Part shown: positions 16,875-24,653 of the stretch, in pieces
Layout: every line of letters starts with the position of its first letter
How positions within the stretch are numbered: position 1 is the first letter of the stretch
Source: Flavobacterium lindanitolerans
GTDB taxonomy: Bacteria; Bacteroidota; Bacteroidia; Flavobacteriales; Flavobacteriaceae
Assembly: GCF_002846575.1 (NCBI RefSeq)
Contig: NZ_PJND01000008.1
Span: 62,001 to 126,000 of the forward strand
Direction of reading: 5' to 3'
DNA: 64,000 nucleotides
The notes under the pieces: generated by a model
Told to the model about the DNA's origin: nothing
Database searches by the model: none
The model's input: only the letters and a program-made list of their open reading frames with translations
Made by a program: the position numbers and the translations under genes

Positions 16875-18335
16875 GTGAAAATTCTTGACAGATACATTCT
16901 AACGACATTTCTGAAGACATTAGCTACGGTTTTTGTAATCCTCTTTTTCATTTTTATCTTGCAAACAGTCTGGCTTTTTATTGCTGAATTGGCAGGAAAA
17001 GATTTGGATATGCTTCTAATTGTAAAATTTCTTTTGTTCTATTCGCCAAAGATGATTCCTTTGGTATTGCCGCTTTCCATATTACTGGCCTCTATCATGA
17101 CCTTCGGGAACCTGGCAGAGAACTATGAATTTGCGGCTATGAAATCTTCAGGAATTTCGCTTCAGAGAGCGATGAAAAGCCTGATGGTATTTATTGTCTT
17201 CTTAAGTATCGTAGCTTTCTTTTTTGCGAACAATGTCATTCCGGTAGCGGAATACAAATCCTTAAATCTTCGCAGGGATATCGTTCAAACCAAACCTGCT
17301 ATGGCTATTGCAGAAGGACAATTTAGTGACGTTGGCGATTACAATATCAAAGTCAATAAAAAATCGGGAGATAAAGGCGAAAAGCTGAGCGGAGTGACTA
17401 TCCACAAAAAAGCGGCCAATGGTATTGGAAACAATATTGTCATCAAGGCTAAAAATGGCCTATTGGTAAATCAGGAAGAATCTACTATGCTGCAAATGAT
17501 TTTGTTTGACGGCAATTATTACGAAAATATTATTCCTAAGAAATACGAAGAGCGTAATAGAGTTCCTTTTGTGAAAGCTTCCTTTAAAAAGGACATTATC
17601 AATATTGATTTGTCCAAACTGAATACGGTGGAAGACGAATCGAATATTACGAATACCAACGCCATGCTTAATGTAAGTGAACTTAAATACACCTTAGATT
17701 CCCTTCATAAAAACTTCAATAAGGACTTGGTTTCTTTTGCAGAAAATATTTACCAGAGAAGCGGGGTCATTAATTACAAAGCTCCAAATGCAGCAGCTGC
17801 CAACAGCAAACCTAAAAAAGATACTAACATAACAGATCCTTTAAGCATTTTATCTACAGCCGACAAATCAAGAGCATTGGAAATTGCAATAAGTAATCTT
17901 GAAAGCGCCAAATTCTCTATTGAAGGCACAAAACAGGAAATGGAATTAAAACAAAAAAACATCAATAACCACTGGCTGGCTTTGTATGAAAAATTTGTCA
18001 TTGCTTTTTCCTGTATATTAATGTTCTTTATCGGAGCTCCTCTTGGCGCAATTATCCGAAAAGGAGGATTGGGATTGCCAATCGTATTTGCCGTCCTCAT
18101 TTTTATTACCTTCCATTTTATCAATACCTTTGGCCGAAAACTGGCTCAGGAAAACGGAATTCCACCATTTTTGGGTTCCTGGATGTCCTCATTTGTTTTG
18201 TCCCCTTTGGCCATCTTACTGACTTACAGGGCTACAAACGACATCGGATTGATTAATATGGATATTATCCTCTCTCCTATCCAGAAAGGATTCCAAAAAT
18301 TATTCAGAATTAAAAACAACAACACACCTAAATAA
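16875..18335 (+). CDS. LptF/LptG-family permease (YjgP/YjgQ)
   Basis: 486 residues, GTG start at 16875 seven nt after lolA. Six TM segments split three plus three: at the N-terminus (FLKTLATVFVILFFIFILQ, KMIPLVLPLSILLASIMTFGNL, SIVAFFFANNVIPVAE) and C-terminus (CILMFFIGAPLGAIIRKGGLGLP, IVFAVLIFITFHFINTFG, SWMSSFVLSPLAILLTY) around a large periplasmic beta-jellyroll (about 130-360). This is the permease that extracts LPS for the Lpt bridge; which of F or G it is cannot be told. Ends with TAATG overlap into ribBA. Confidence 0.92.
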   Translation: MKILDRYILTTFLKTLATVFVILFFIFILQTVWLFIAELAGKDLDMLLIVKFLLFYSPKMIPLVLPLSILLASIMTFGNLAENYEFAAMKSSGISLQRAMKSLMVFIVFLSIVAFFFANNVIPVAEYKSLNLRRDIVQTKPAMAIAEGQFSDVGDYNIKVNKKSGDKGEKLSGVTIHKKAANGIGNNIVIKAKNGLLVNQEESTMLQMILFDGNYYENIIPKKYEERNRVPFVKASFKKDIINIDLSKLNTVEDESNITNTNAMLNVSELKYTLDSLHKNFNKDLVSFAENIYQRSGVINYKAPNAAAANSKPKKDTNITDPLSILSTADKSRALEIAISNLESAKFSIEGTKQEMELKQKNINNHWLALYEKFVIAFSCILMFFIGAPLGAIIRKGGLGLPIVFAVLIFITFHFINTFGRKLAQENGIPPFLGSWMSSFVLSPLAILLTYRATNDIGLINMDIILSPIQKGFQKLFRIKNNNTPK

Positions 18336-19471
18336 TGTCCGAGAATAAAATTACAAAGCTCAATACTATTGAAGAAGCGATTGAAGACATCCGTCAGGGA
18401 AAAATCATCATTGTAGTTGATGATGAAGATCGTGAAAATGAAGGCGATTTTATTGCCGCTGCAGAAAAAGTGACACCTGAAATGATTAATTTCATGGCAA
18501 CGCATGGTCGTGGGCTGATTTGCGCCCCGCTAACCGAAGCCCGCTGCAAGGAATTAGACCTCAACCTGATGGTTACCAATAATACGGTATTACACGAAAC
18601 CCAATTTACGGTTTCTGTTGACTTGATAGGACATGGTTGTACTACTGGAATTTCCGTACATGACCGTGCCAAAACCATACAGTTTTTGGTTGACGATAAT
18701 ACCAAGCCGGAAGATTTGGGACGTCCGGGACATATTTTCCCGTTAAGGGCAAAACAAGGCGGTGTTTTAAGAAGAACCGGACATACAGAAGCTGCTATCG
18801 ACCTGGCACGTCTTGCCGGGCTAAAACCGGCCGGAATTCTTGTAGAAATCCTAAACGAAGATGGCTCTATGGCACGTTTGCCACAGCTGTTTGAAGTGGC
18901 TAAAAAATTCGACCTGAAAATCATTTCAATCGAAGATTTGGTAGCTTACAGAATGCAGCACGACAGTCTTATCCAAAAGAAAGAAGATTTCGAAATTGAA
19001 ACCCGTTTTGGCACATTCAGACTTAGAGCTTATGTACAAACTACAAATAAGCAAGTCCATCTTGCCCTTACCAAAGGAAGCTGGAATATAGGAGAATCAA
19101 TATTGACCCGTATTAATTCCACACAAGTCAATAATGACATCTTAGGTACGCTTACGAATGATCCTGACCAAAAACTGGAAAGAATGTTCCAACGTATCAA
19201 TGAAGAAGGCAAAGGTGCCATTCTGTTCATCAATCAGGAAATCCAGCCTATTGAACTCCTGAATCGTATCACAGAACTAAAAGGATTACAGGAAAAAGGA
19301 GTTTTTAAGGCACCACAAGTAAAAATGGACAACAAAGATTTTGGTATTGGCGCACAAATATTGCATGATATCGACATCACCAACATCCGATTATTATCCA
19401 ATTCTGAGCAGACGAAACGTGTCGGTATGATTGGATATGGCTTAGAAATCATGGAATACGTCGAATTCTAA
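18335..19471 (+). CDS. ribBA: 3,4-dihydroxy-2-butanone-4-phosphate synthase with degenerate GTP cyclohydrolase II domain
   Basis: 378 residues. The N-terminal RibB half (1-~205) is intact: DDEDRENEGDF at 29-39, RTGHTEAAIDLARLAG and MARLPQLFEVAKKFDLKIISIEDL. The C-terminal half (~207-378) keeps the GCHII frame (FGTFRLRAY, FGIGAQILHDIDITNIRLLSN, VGMIGYGLEIMEYV) but contains no cysteine at all: the Zn-binding SECLTGDxxxSxRCDC block is replaced by STQVNNDILGTLTNDPDQKL. It should supply the four-carbon riboflavin precursor but not open GTP, resembling RibBX-type proteins. A separate RibA must exist elsewhere. Confidence 0.92.
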   Translation: MSENKITKLNTIEEAIEDIRQGKIIIVVDDEDRENEGDFIAAAEKVTPEMINFMATHGRGLICAPLTEARCKELDLNLMVTNNTVLHETQFTVSVDLIGHGCTTGISVHDRAKTIQFLVDDNTKPEDLGRPGHIFPLRAKQGGVLRRTGHTEAAIDLARLAGLKPAGILVEILNEDGSMARLPQLFEVAKKFDLKIISIEDLVAYRMQHDSLIQKKEDFEIETRFGTFRLRAYVQTTNKQVHLALTKGSWNIGESILTRINSTQVNNDILGTLTNDPDQKLERMFQRINEEGKGAILFINQEIQPIELLNRITELKGLQEKGVFKAPQVKMDNKDFGIGAQILHDIDITNIRLLSNSEQTKRVGMIGYGLEIMEYVEF

Positions 19472-19627
19472 AAAATAAATGAATTTTATTTTTGGTGTAA
19501 ACACTAGAAAATGAAATAATTAAAAATGTTGCTGAAAAATGTTTTGAATTTTACCTTCAAAATGTTTTGAAACTCAAAAAAGGTTTCTATATTTGCACTC
19601 GCAATCAGGAAATGATAGCAACATACT
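19472..19627. other. Spacer between ribBA and tRNA-Ser
   Basis: AT-rich, no gene seen. The tRNA promoter probably lies here (TATTTGCAC just before 19600), but no confident -33/-7 pair was fixed. Confidence 0.4.
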
Positions 19628-19712
19628 GGAGAAATGGCAGAGTGGTCGATTGCGGCAGTCTTGAAAACTGTTGACTGTAACAGGTCCGGGGGTTCGAATC
19701 CCTCTTTCTCCG
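19628..19712 (+). tRNA. tRNA-Ser(TGA)
   Basis: 85 nt class II tRNA. Acceptor GGAGAAA (19628-19634) pairs with TTTCTCC (19705-19711); discriminator G as in serine tRNAs; anticodon loop CTTGAAA with TGA; extended variable arm; T-loop GGTTCGAATCC. CCA is not encoded. A palindromic terminator follows at 19748. Confidence 0.95.
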
Positions 19713-19747
19713 CAGAAGAATCGGAAGATATCTTTAAAAGCATTATA

Positions 19748-19779
19748 AAGCCTGCAAATCTTAAGATTTGCAGGCTTTT
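19748..19779 (+). terminator. Palindromic terminator after tRNA-Ser
   Basis: Perfect 30-nt palindrome (15-bp arms, 19748-19762/19763-19777) AAGCCTGCAAATCTT then its complement, followed by T-rich sequence. One of four related CCTGYAA...TTRCAGG hairpins in the window. Confidence 0.85.
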
Positions 19780-19825
19780 GCTTTTTACTCCTACACGCAT
19801 TATTTTCAAAAGTGCTCTAAGTTTT

Positions 19826-19888
19826 AGTGGCAGATTCGTGGCAAAAATTTATTTAAAAAAACTGCCACGAATTACTACATAAACCACT
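19826..19888. repeat. Inverted repeat downstream of tRNA-Ser, att-site-like
   Basis: Perfect 10-bp arms ATTCGTGGCA (19834-19843) and TGCCACGAAT (19863-19872) with an AT-only spacer, nested in AGTGG (19826-19830)/CCACT (19884-19888); GTGGCA also occurs as a direct repeat at 19828. It resembles core/arm sites of Bacteroidota tyrosine-recombinase elements, but no integrase is present. No gene in 19780-20034 otherwise. Confidence 0.5.
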
Positions 19889-20034
19889 ATAAATCAATAC
19901 GAAAATTCATTTATATCTTGTTTCTAGAATGTGATGCTACTATATTTATTGACTAATAATATTACTAAAAATTAAAGACACACAAAGTTGAATAATTTCC
20001 TTCGTATGTCTTTATTTAAATAATACTACAATGC

Positions 20035-20943
20035 TTATTGTCTTGCAAACTTTTCTAGCTCTGTATTGAATTTTTCTGTTTCTTCAACAAATAAGGCGTG
20101 CCCACTATTTTCAAATCTTATGATACGGGAATTTTTAATTCCTTTATTCAGCTCTTCCGCAAACCCGAATGGACATAATTTGTCTTGTAGCCCATGAAAA
20201 ATCGCTACGGGAATATTAATTTTAGATAATTCAGGACGTAAGTCAATATTTGAAAGCGCTTTTATCGATTCGGTGATGGCATAAGGCGATGCTTGCAAAT
20301 TGATACTTTCCAGCCATTTTTCTACATTTTTCGAGATATTGCCTTCTTTGGCAGGAAAGGCGCTTCCAAATCCAGCGATCAAATCTTCTCTGCCTGTCAT
20401 GGTTTTTGCGATCAGTCCGTTTGCATCATCTTCAGATATGCCATAAGGAGATCCGTCTCTTTTCTTCCACGAAGGGGCTGCTGCTCCAAAAAGGGCTAGT
20501 TTGTTAACATGGGCTGCATCATATTTTGTAACATAATGAAGCACTACCGCACCACCCATGGAGAAACCACCCATTACAGCATTTTTAATTTTCAGTTTGT
20601 CTAAAACCACTTTAATATCATCCGAAAAAACATCAAAATCATATCGCCCATAAGGCTTGTCTGATTTTCCAAAACCTCTCAAGGTTATTCCGATTACCCT
20701 AAACCCCTTTCGGCTTAGATACTGGTATTGGTATTCATACATTTCGTCGCTTAGAGGCCAGCCATGAATTAAAACAACAGGCTGTCCTTCACCTAAATCG
20801 GTTACATGAAGTTTTACATTTTTCTCTACTTCAATATATTCTTCCCTACCAGCCGAAGCGGCGACTCTTTTTGTTTGTGAAAACGAAACATTGCTTATTA
20901 ATAAGGTTGAAAACAATCCGACTGCTAAAATTAAATTTTTCAT
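20035..20943 (-). CDS. Exported alpha/beta hydrolase (esterase / non-haem chloroperoxidase-like)
   Basis: 302 residues with signal peptide MKNLILAVGLFSTLLISNVSFS. Oxyanion HGWP motif (VVLIHGWPLSDEMY), nucleophile Ser in GGFSMGGAVV, acid in FHGLQDKLCP, catalytic His in SGHALFVEE. The sequence around RVIGITLRGFGKSDKPYGRYDFDVFSDDI is typical of arylesterase/cofactor-free chloroperoxidase-like hydrolases. Substrate unknown. First gene of the accessory cassette beside tRNA-Ser; has its own promoter. Confidence 0.88.
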   Translation of the reverse strand: MKNLILAVGLFSTLLISNVSFSQTKRVAASAGREEYIEVEKNVKLHVTDLGEGQPVVLIHGWPLSDEMYEYQYQYLSRKGFRVIGITLRGFGKSDKPYGRYDFDVFSDDIKVVLDKLKIKNAVMGGFSMGGAVVLHYVTKYDAAHVNKLALFGAAAPSWKKRDGSPYGISEDDANGLIAKTMTGREDLIAGFGSAFPAKEGNISKNVEKWLESINLQASPYAITESIKALSNIDLRPELSKINIPVAIFHGLQDKLCPFGFAEELNKGIKNSRIIRFENSGHALFVEETEKFNTELEKFARQ

Positions 20944-20982
20944 TTTTTGTTATTTTTAAATTGTTAGTATTATTCGATGAAG

Positions 20983-21013
20983 CAAAGTTGCGGGAAATGT
21001 TCAAGGACATCAA
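20983..21013 (-). promoter_or_regulatory. Candidate promoter of the exported hydrolase
   Basis: Minus strand TTG (21011-21013), 20-nt spacer, CAACTTTG (20983-20990), one mismatch to TAnnTTTG, 40 nt before the ATG. Confidence 0.45.
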
Positions 21014-21111
21014 TGGACGGTTTTCTCTTTAAATTGCACTTTTTTCCCTGAATGCAAAATCAAGCGGATTCATAATGCTTTACATTATTTCCCTGTATTG
21101 GTTTAATAGAA

Positions 21112-21137
21112 AAAGCACGACATAATTGCCGTGCTTT
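21112..21137 (-). terminator. Terminator of the AraC-type regulator
   Basis: AAAGCACG (21112-21119)/CGTGCTTT (21130-21137), with a T-run on the minus-strand side. Confidence 0.7.
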
Positions 21138-21164
21138 GCTTATAAATTTGCTGTCTGTTTAGAT

Positions 21165-21989
21165 TTAGAATTGCTTTCTAAAAGACATCGGCGACAAACC
21201 TGCGTATTTGGTAAAAAAGCGGATGAAATAAGCATCGTCTTCATAATTGAGAATGAAGGCAATTTCTTTTACTGTCATTTTGGTATGCGCCAAAAGTCGC
21301 TTGCTCTCTAATATGATTCGTTCTTTTATAATATCGTTTGGAGTTCTTTTGCTGATTAGCCCTATTTTTTTACTTAGGTTTTTTGGCGTTATGAATAACA
21401 TCTCAGCATAATCGGCAACGGTATGATGTGTCTTAAAATTTTGTTCAACCAATTTGCTGAACTTCCTTAAGAACTGAACATCTGCATGCTGGCTGTTTTC
21501 CGATAGCTGATGTTGCTGTTTCCATATGCGAGTCGATTTGAGAATGATAACTTTTAATAGAATTCTTAACATTTCCTCTGTACTGGAATCATCATTTGTC
21601 ATTTCAGTGTTGATTTCCTGAATAATACTTTGGATATTCCCGGATTGAATTTCATCTAATTTGATAAATGGAATTTCAAAAACATTACTATAAAGGATAC
21701 CATCACAGGCCACTTCCTGGTCGTGAATTTCGATACAATAAAAATCTCTATTAAAATAAATCAACTGCCCATTGACGGTTTCACAAGGTTTAATAATCAC
21801 CTGGGGATTGATGAATAAAAGCGTATCTGTTTCCATCGTGAATTCCTGGAAATCAACCTGTATAGTAGCCTTTCTTGGTATAAATAGAATTTTAATGTGT
21901 TCAGCTATTGAAGCGAGTGCCGTTTCTTCTGTAGCTTCCTTGCTGAATTCAATGTTCCCAAACTGTTTATATGAAAATTCTCTTAGCAT
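21165..21989 (-). CDS. AraC family transcriptional regulator
   Basis: 274 residues: N-terminal cupin-like sensing region (about 1-160; IPRKATIQVDFQEFTMETDTLLFINPQ) and C-terminal double helix-turn-helix (about 170-272; VADYAEMLFITPKNLSKKIGLISKRTPNDIIKERI...FILNYEDDAYFIRFFTKYAGLSPMSFR). The HTH signature LNYEDDAYFIRFFTKYAGLSP is the AraC C-terminal motif. Likely regulates the neighbouring hydrolase or the SDR; upstream hydrolase gene is in the same direction 220 bp downstream. Confidence 0.9.
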   Translation of the reverse strand: MLREFSYKQFGNIEFSKEATEETALASIAEHIKILFIPRKATIQVDFQEFTMETDTLLFINPQVIIKPCETVNGQLIYFNRDFYCIEIHDQEVACDGILYSNVFEIPFIKLDEIQSGNIQSIIQEINTEMTNDDSSTEEMLRILLKVIILKSTRIWKQQHQLSENSQHADVQFLRKFSKLVEQNFKTHHTVADYAEMLFITPKNLSKKIGLISKRTPNDIIKERIILESKRLLAHTKMTVKEIAFILNYEDDAYFIRFFTKYAGLSPMSFRKQF

Positions 21990-22085
21990 ATTTCGATCTT
22001 ATGTAATAAAAAGAATAGTACTCATTAGTTTTCGTTTGGATAAAAAAATTATGCTAAAAATAATGATTATTAGTTTTTTTATTCA

Positions 22086-22451
22086 TCATGACTTTGAATC
22101 TAACCGTTTCAAAATGAGCGACCGCAAACGCTCTTCATGTTCATCTCCCCATCCGCCAATTGCTGCAATTACGGGAATCAGCGTTTTTCCAAAATCTGTC
22201 AGGCTATATTCAACTTTGGGAGGCACAACAGGATAAATCATCTTTGAAATCAATTCATGGTCCTCCAACTCTTTCAGCTGAATCGTCAGCACTCTTCTTG
22301 AGGCATCCGGGATTTTACGTTGCAGTTCGCTGGGGCGCTTATGTCCCTGGTTGATAAACCACAACAAACGCATTTTCCATTTTCCATAAAGGACTTCGCC
22401 AATAAGGTCAAGGCCGCAATTCAGGTTTAAAGGTATTTTTCTCTCGTACAT
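22086..22451 (-). CDS. HxlR family transcriptional regulator
   Basis: 121 residues, one winged HTH of the HxlR/MarR-like type: CGLDLIGEVLYGKWKMRLLWFI, RPSELQRKIPDASRRVLTIQLKELEDHELI and VEYSLTDFGKTLIPVIAAIGGWG. HxlR proteins usually sense redox or electrophiles and control a divergent oxidoreductase. Here the divergent SDR gene starts 124 bp away, with an inverted repeat in between. Cys12 (NCGLDLIG) is the usual redox Cys position of YodB-type members. Confidence 0.92.
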   Translation of the reverse strand: MYERKIPLNLNCGLDLIGEVLYGKWKMRLLWFINQGHKRPSELQRKIPDASRRVLTIQLKELEDHELISKMIYPVVPPKVEYSLTDFGKTLIPVIAAIGGWGDEHEERLRSLILKRLDSKS

Positions 22452-22485
22452 ATAGCAAAGCTAGTGCAATGTTCCAAATTGTACA

Positions 22486-22508
22486 ATAGGGGAAAAAATT
22501 ATCCCTAT
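22486..22508. promoter_or_regulatory. Candidate HxlR operator
   Basis: Inverted repeat ATAGGG (22486-22491)/CCCTAT (22503-22508) flanked by ATTG/CAAT half-matches, between the divergent HxlR and SDR genes. Confidence 0.45.
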
Positions 22509-22575
22509 GCAATTCGATTTTCCCTTATTGCCAGATAGTTATATACATCCCAACTTTGTACAAAAATATAAAACA

Positions 22576-23370
22576 ATGGAACAAACATTTAATTTCAACA
22601 ACGAGTTATCCGGCAAGATTGCTTTGGTAACCGGAGGTACAAAAGGAGCCGGAAAGGCAATTGCAGAAAGACTGCTACAGGCTGGCGCAACCGTTATTAT
22701 TAGTGCAAGGAACGCACCCGAAAAAGAAAACAGCAGACTGCATTTTATTCCTTCCGATTTAAGTAAGGCAGAAGGAACACAAAAGGTAATCCGTGAGGTG
22801 CTATCTGTTTATGGAAAGCTTGACATCCTTGTGAACAACCTTGGTTCTTCAACAACACCCGCCGGTGGTTTTACCGCATTGAGCGATGAAGATTGGGAAT
22901 CAACCCTACAAGCTAATTTACTGGCTCCTGTGCGGTTGGACAGGGGATTTCTGCCACAAATGATAAGTCAAAAAAGCGGTGTCATTATACATATTGCCTC
23001 AATTCAGGGCAGATTGCCTTTGTATGATTCTACTTTGCCCTACGCCGCTGCAAAAGCAGGACTGATCAATTATAGTAAAAGTTTATCAAATGAAGTAACA
23101 CCCAAAGGTATTCGCGTGCTTACTGTTTCACCAGGATGGATAAATACAACAGCATCGGAAGCGTGGCTGGGCGAGATTGCAAGAAACGCAAACAGTACCA
23201 TAGAAGAAGCCCAACAGGGTGTCATGGATGCGTTGGGAGGAATACCTTATGGCAGGCCTGCCCAACCGGAAGAAGTAGCCGAATTGGTTGGTTTTCTCGT
23301 TTCACCAAGGGCCAATTATTTAACGGGAACAGAATTTATAATCGATGGTGGTACAGTACCAACAATTTAA
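22576..23370 (+). CDS. SDR family NAD(P)-dependent oxidoreductase
   Basis: 264 residues, classical short-chain dehydrogenase: cofactor motif TGGTKGAGKAIAE (19-31), NNLGSS, catalytic Ser in HIASIQGR, YAAAK (YxxxK) and GWINTTASEAW; C-terminal NYLTGTEFIIDGGTVPT. Start at MEQTFNFNN (22576) chosen because the in-frame ATG at 22507 lies within the operator region and gives an unconserved leader. Substrate unknown. Next gene (NTF2-like) follows after 18 nt. Confidence 0.92.
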   Translation: MEQTFNFNNELSGKIALVTGGTKGAGKAIAERLLQAGATVIISARNAPEKENSRLHFIPSDLSKAEGTQKVIREVLSVYGKLDILVNNLGSSTTPAGGFTALSDEDWESTLQANLLAPVRLDRGFLPQMISQKSGVIIHIASIQGRLPLYDSTLPYAAAKAGLINYSKSLSNEVTPKGIRVLTVSPGWINTTASEAWLGEIARNANSTIEEAQQGVMDALGGIPYGRPAQPEEVAELVGFLVSPRANYLTGTEFIIDGGTVPTI

Positions 23371-23388
23371 TCATCTAAAAAAATAAAA

Positions 23389-23712
23389 ATGAACTTACCG
23401 AAAATAATAACAGACTTGGTTAATGCACAAAACAGCTTCGATAGCATTGCCTACACCAATTGCTTTTCTGAAACCGCCGTGGTGTTTGATGAGGGCAAAA
23501 CGCATAACGGAAGAGTCGAAATCCAGTATTGGATAGAAGAATCAAATGAAAAATACAGATCTGTGATGAAACCTCTTGAATATACTGAAAATGGCACTTC
23601 AAGTGTTTTATCGGCAGAATGTTCCGGTACATTCCCGGGAAGTCCTATTGTATTAAAATTTCATTTTGATATTGTTGATGGATTAATTCAGCATTTGAAA
23701 GTAACGGGATAG
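23389..23712 (+). CDS. SnoaL/NTF2-like small protein
   Basis: 107 residues, cone-shaped NTF2-like fold: NAQNSFDSIAYTNCFSETAVVFDEGKTHNGRVEIQYWIEESN is the standard helix-strand pattern with buried polar residues. Such proteins are isomerases, hydratases or binding proteins. Coupled to the SDR gene, it may act on the same substrate. Function not assignable. Confidence 0.85.
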   Translation: MNLPKIITDLVNAQNSFDSIAYTNCFSETAVVFDEGKTHNGRVEIQYWIEESNEKYRSVMKPLEYTENGTSSVLSAECSGTFPGSPIVLKFHFDIVDGLIQHLKVTG

Positions 23713-24653
23713 CATCAACGAAAAAAGAGTGACTCATTTTAAGACACCCTCTTTCAAATTGAAGGCTATTGAATAAATTTTATCAAAATCACCGACGTAG
23801 TGCTTATATTCTTTTAGGTTTAGGTTCATTAGCCGACTTGCAATTTAAAATACTTATATTCACTTGCTGTGCGGAAATTTCAATATTATTTTTTAGCTGT
23901 TCAAAGAAATATAAAAGCGAAAGGGTTCGTCTGAAATCCCAAGACTCCAAAGTATACTTTAAATCAAATAACCAGGTTGTTTGTTTCTAGTAAAAATTAT
24001 TGGAATACCTCATGAAGCCTGCAATTGTGATAATTGCAGGCTTTATCGTTTTAAATTGGCAACAAACAAAATGCTCTGCAAGTTTGTAAACATGTATAAA
24101 AAAGAAAAAACGTCTAACTCAATTAAGTTAAATCGTCTTTTTTATTTAAACAAATAAAAATCAAATAGAGCTATAGCGCCAAACCGCTGTTGATCGCCAA
24201 CAAATTTTATTAAGATTTTTTTAGCATTTTAAAAAGATTAATATTAATTTTCCAGCCAAATCAACAAACCCAATGCTTAAACAGTATCAATTCGACAAAG
24301 AAGAGCTGTACTCCGATTCCACTCAACTTTTGTTGACCTCATCCCTGACTCCTTGTCATCAAAATGTTGTTTGTCAATTCCTGATTCTTTTACCTATTGA
24401 CTTATGCTAAAAGTAATCCTAAGGCCCTCAAATTTTAAGCTTCTTTTTTCCATAAAAACGATGCTACACTGAATTACTACGTTAATATCCAAAAAAGCTT
24501 CGCTTATACATCAGTTGAGATTATGATTTTTCTTTGATTTATTATTGTATGCTGAAAAAACCATAAAGTATGAAATTAGAATGCCTTACGGTCAAAATAA
24601 CGTCGGTTAAATTCAGCATCTGAAAATTTAAAAGCAAACCTTAAATATAAACT
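23713..24653. other. 941-bp interval without a convincing gene
   Basis: Contains a terminator-like hairpin (24015-24043), an A/T-flanked inverted repeat near 24103-24146 (TAACT/AGTTA core with AAAAAACG...CGTCTTTTTT flanks) and a 45-residue open frame at 24273-24410 (begins MLKQYQFDKEELY) with no recognised similarity. A 73-codon frame at 23769-23990 is not credible. The stretch could be decayed DNA at the end of the tRNA-Ser-linked cassette. Confidence 0.6.
24015..24043 (+). terminator. Terminator-like palindrome CCTGCAATT type
   Basis: 12-bp arms AAGCCTGCAATT (24015-24026)/AATTGCAGGCTT (24032-24043) then TTATCG. Closely related to the palindrome after tRNA-Ser at 19748. Confidence 0.6.

Noticed and set aside
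19628..19712. Duplicated tRNA 3' end marking an island boundary
   Set aside because: No second copy of the tRNA-Ser 3' sequence was found in the window.
23769..23990. 73-codon open frame before the T9SS gene
   Set aside because: No promoter, no similarity and irregular composition; treated as non-coding.
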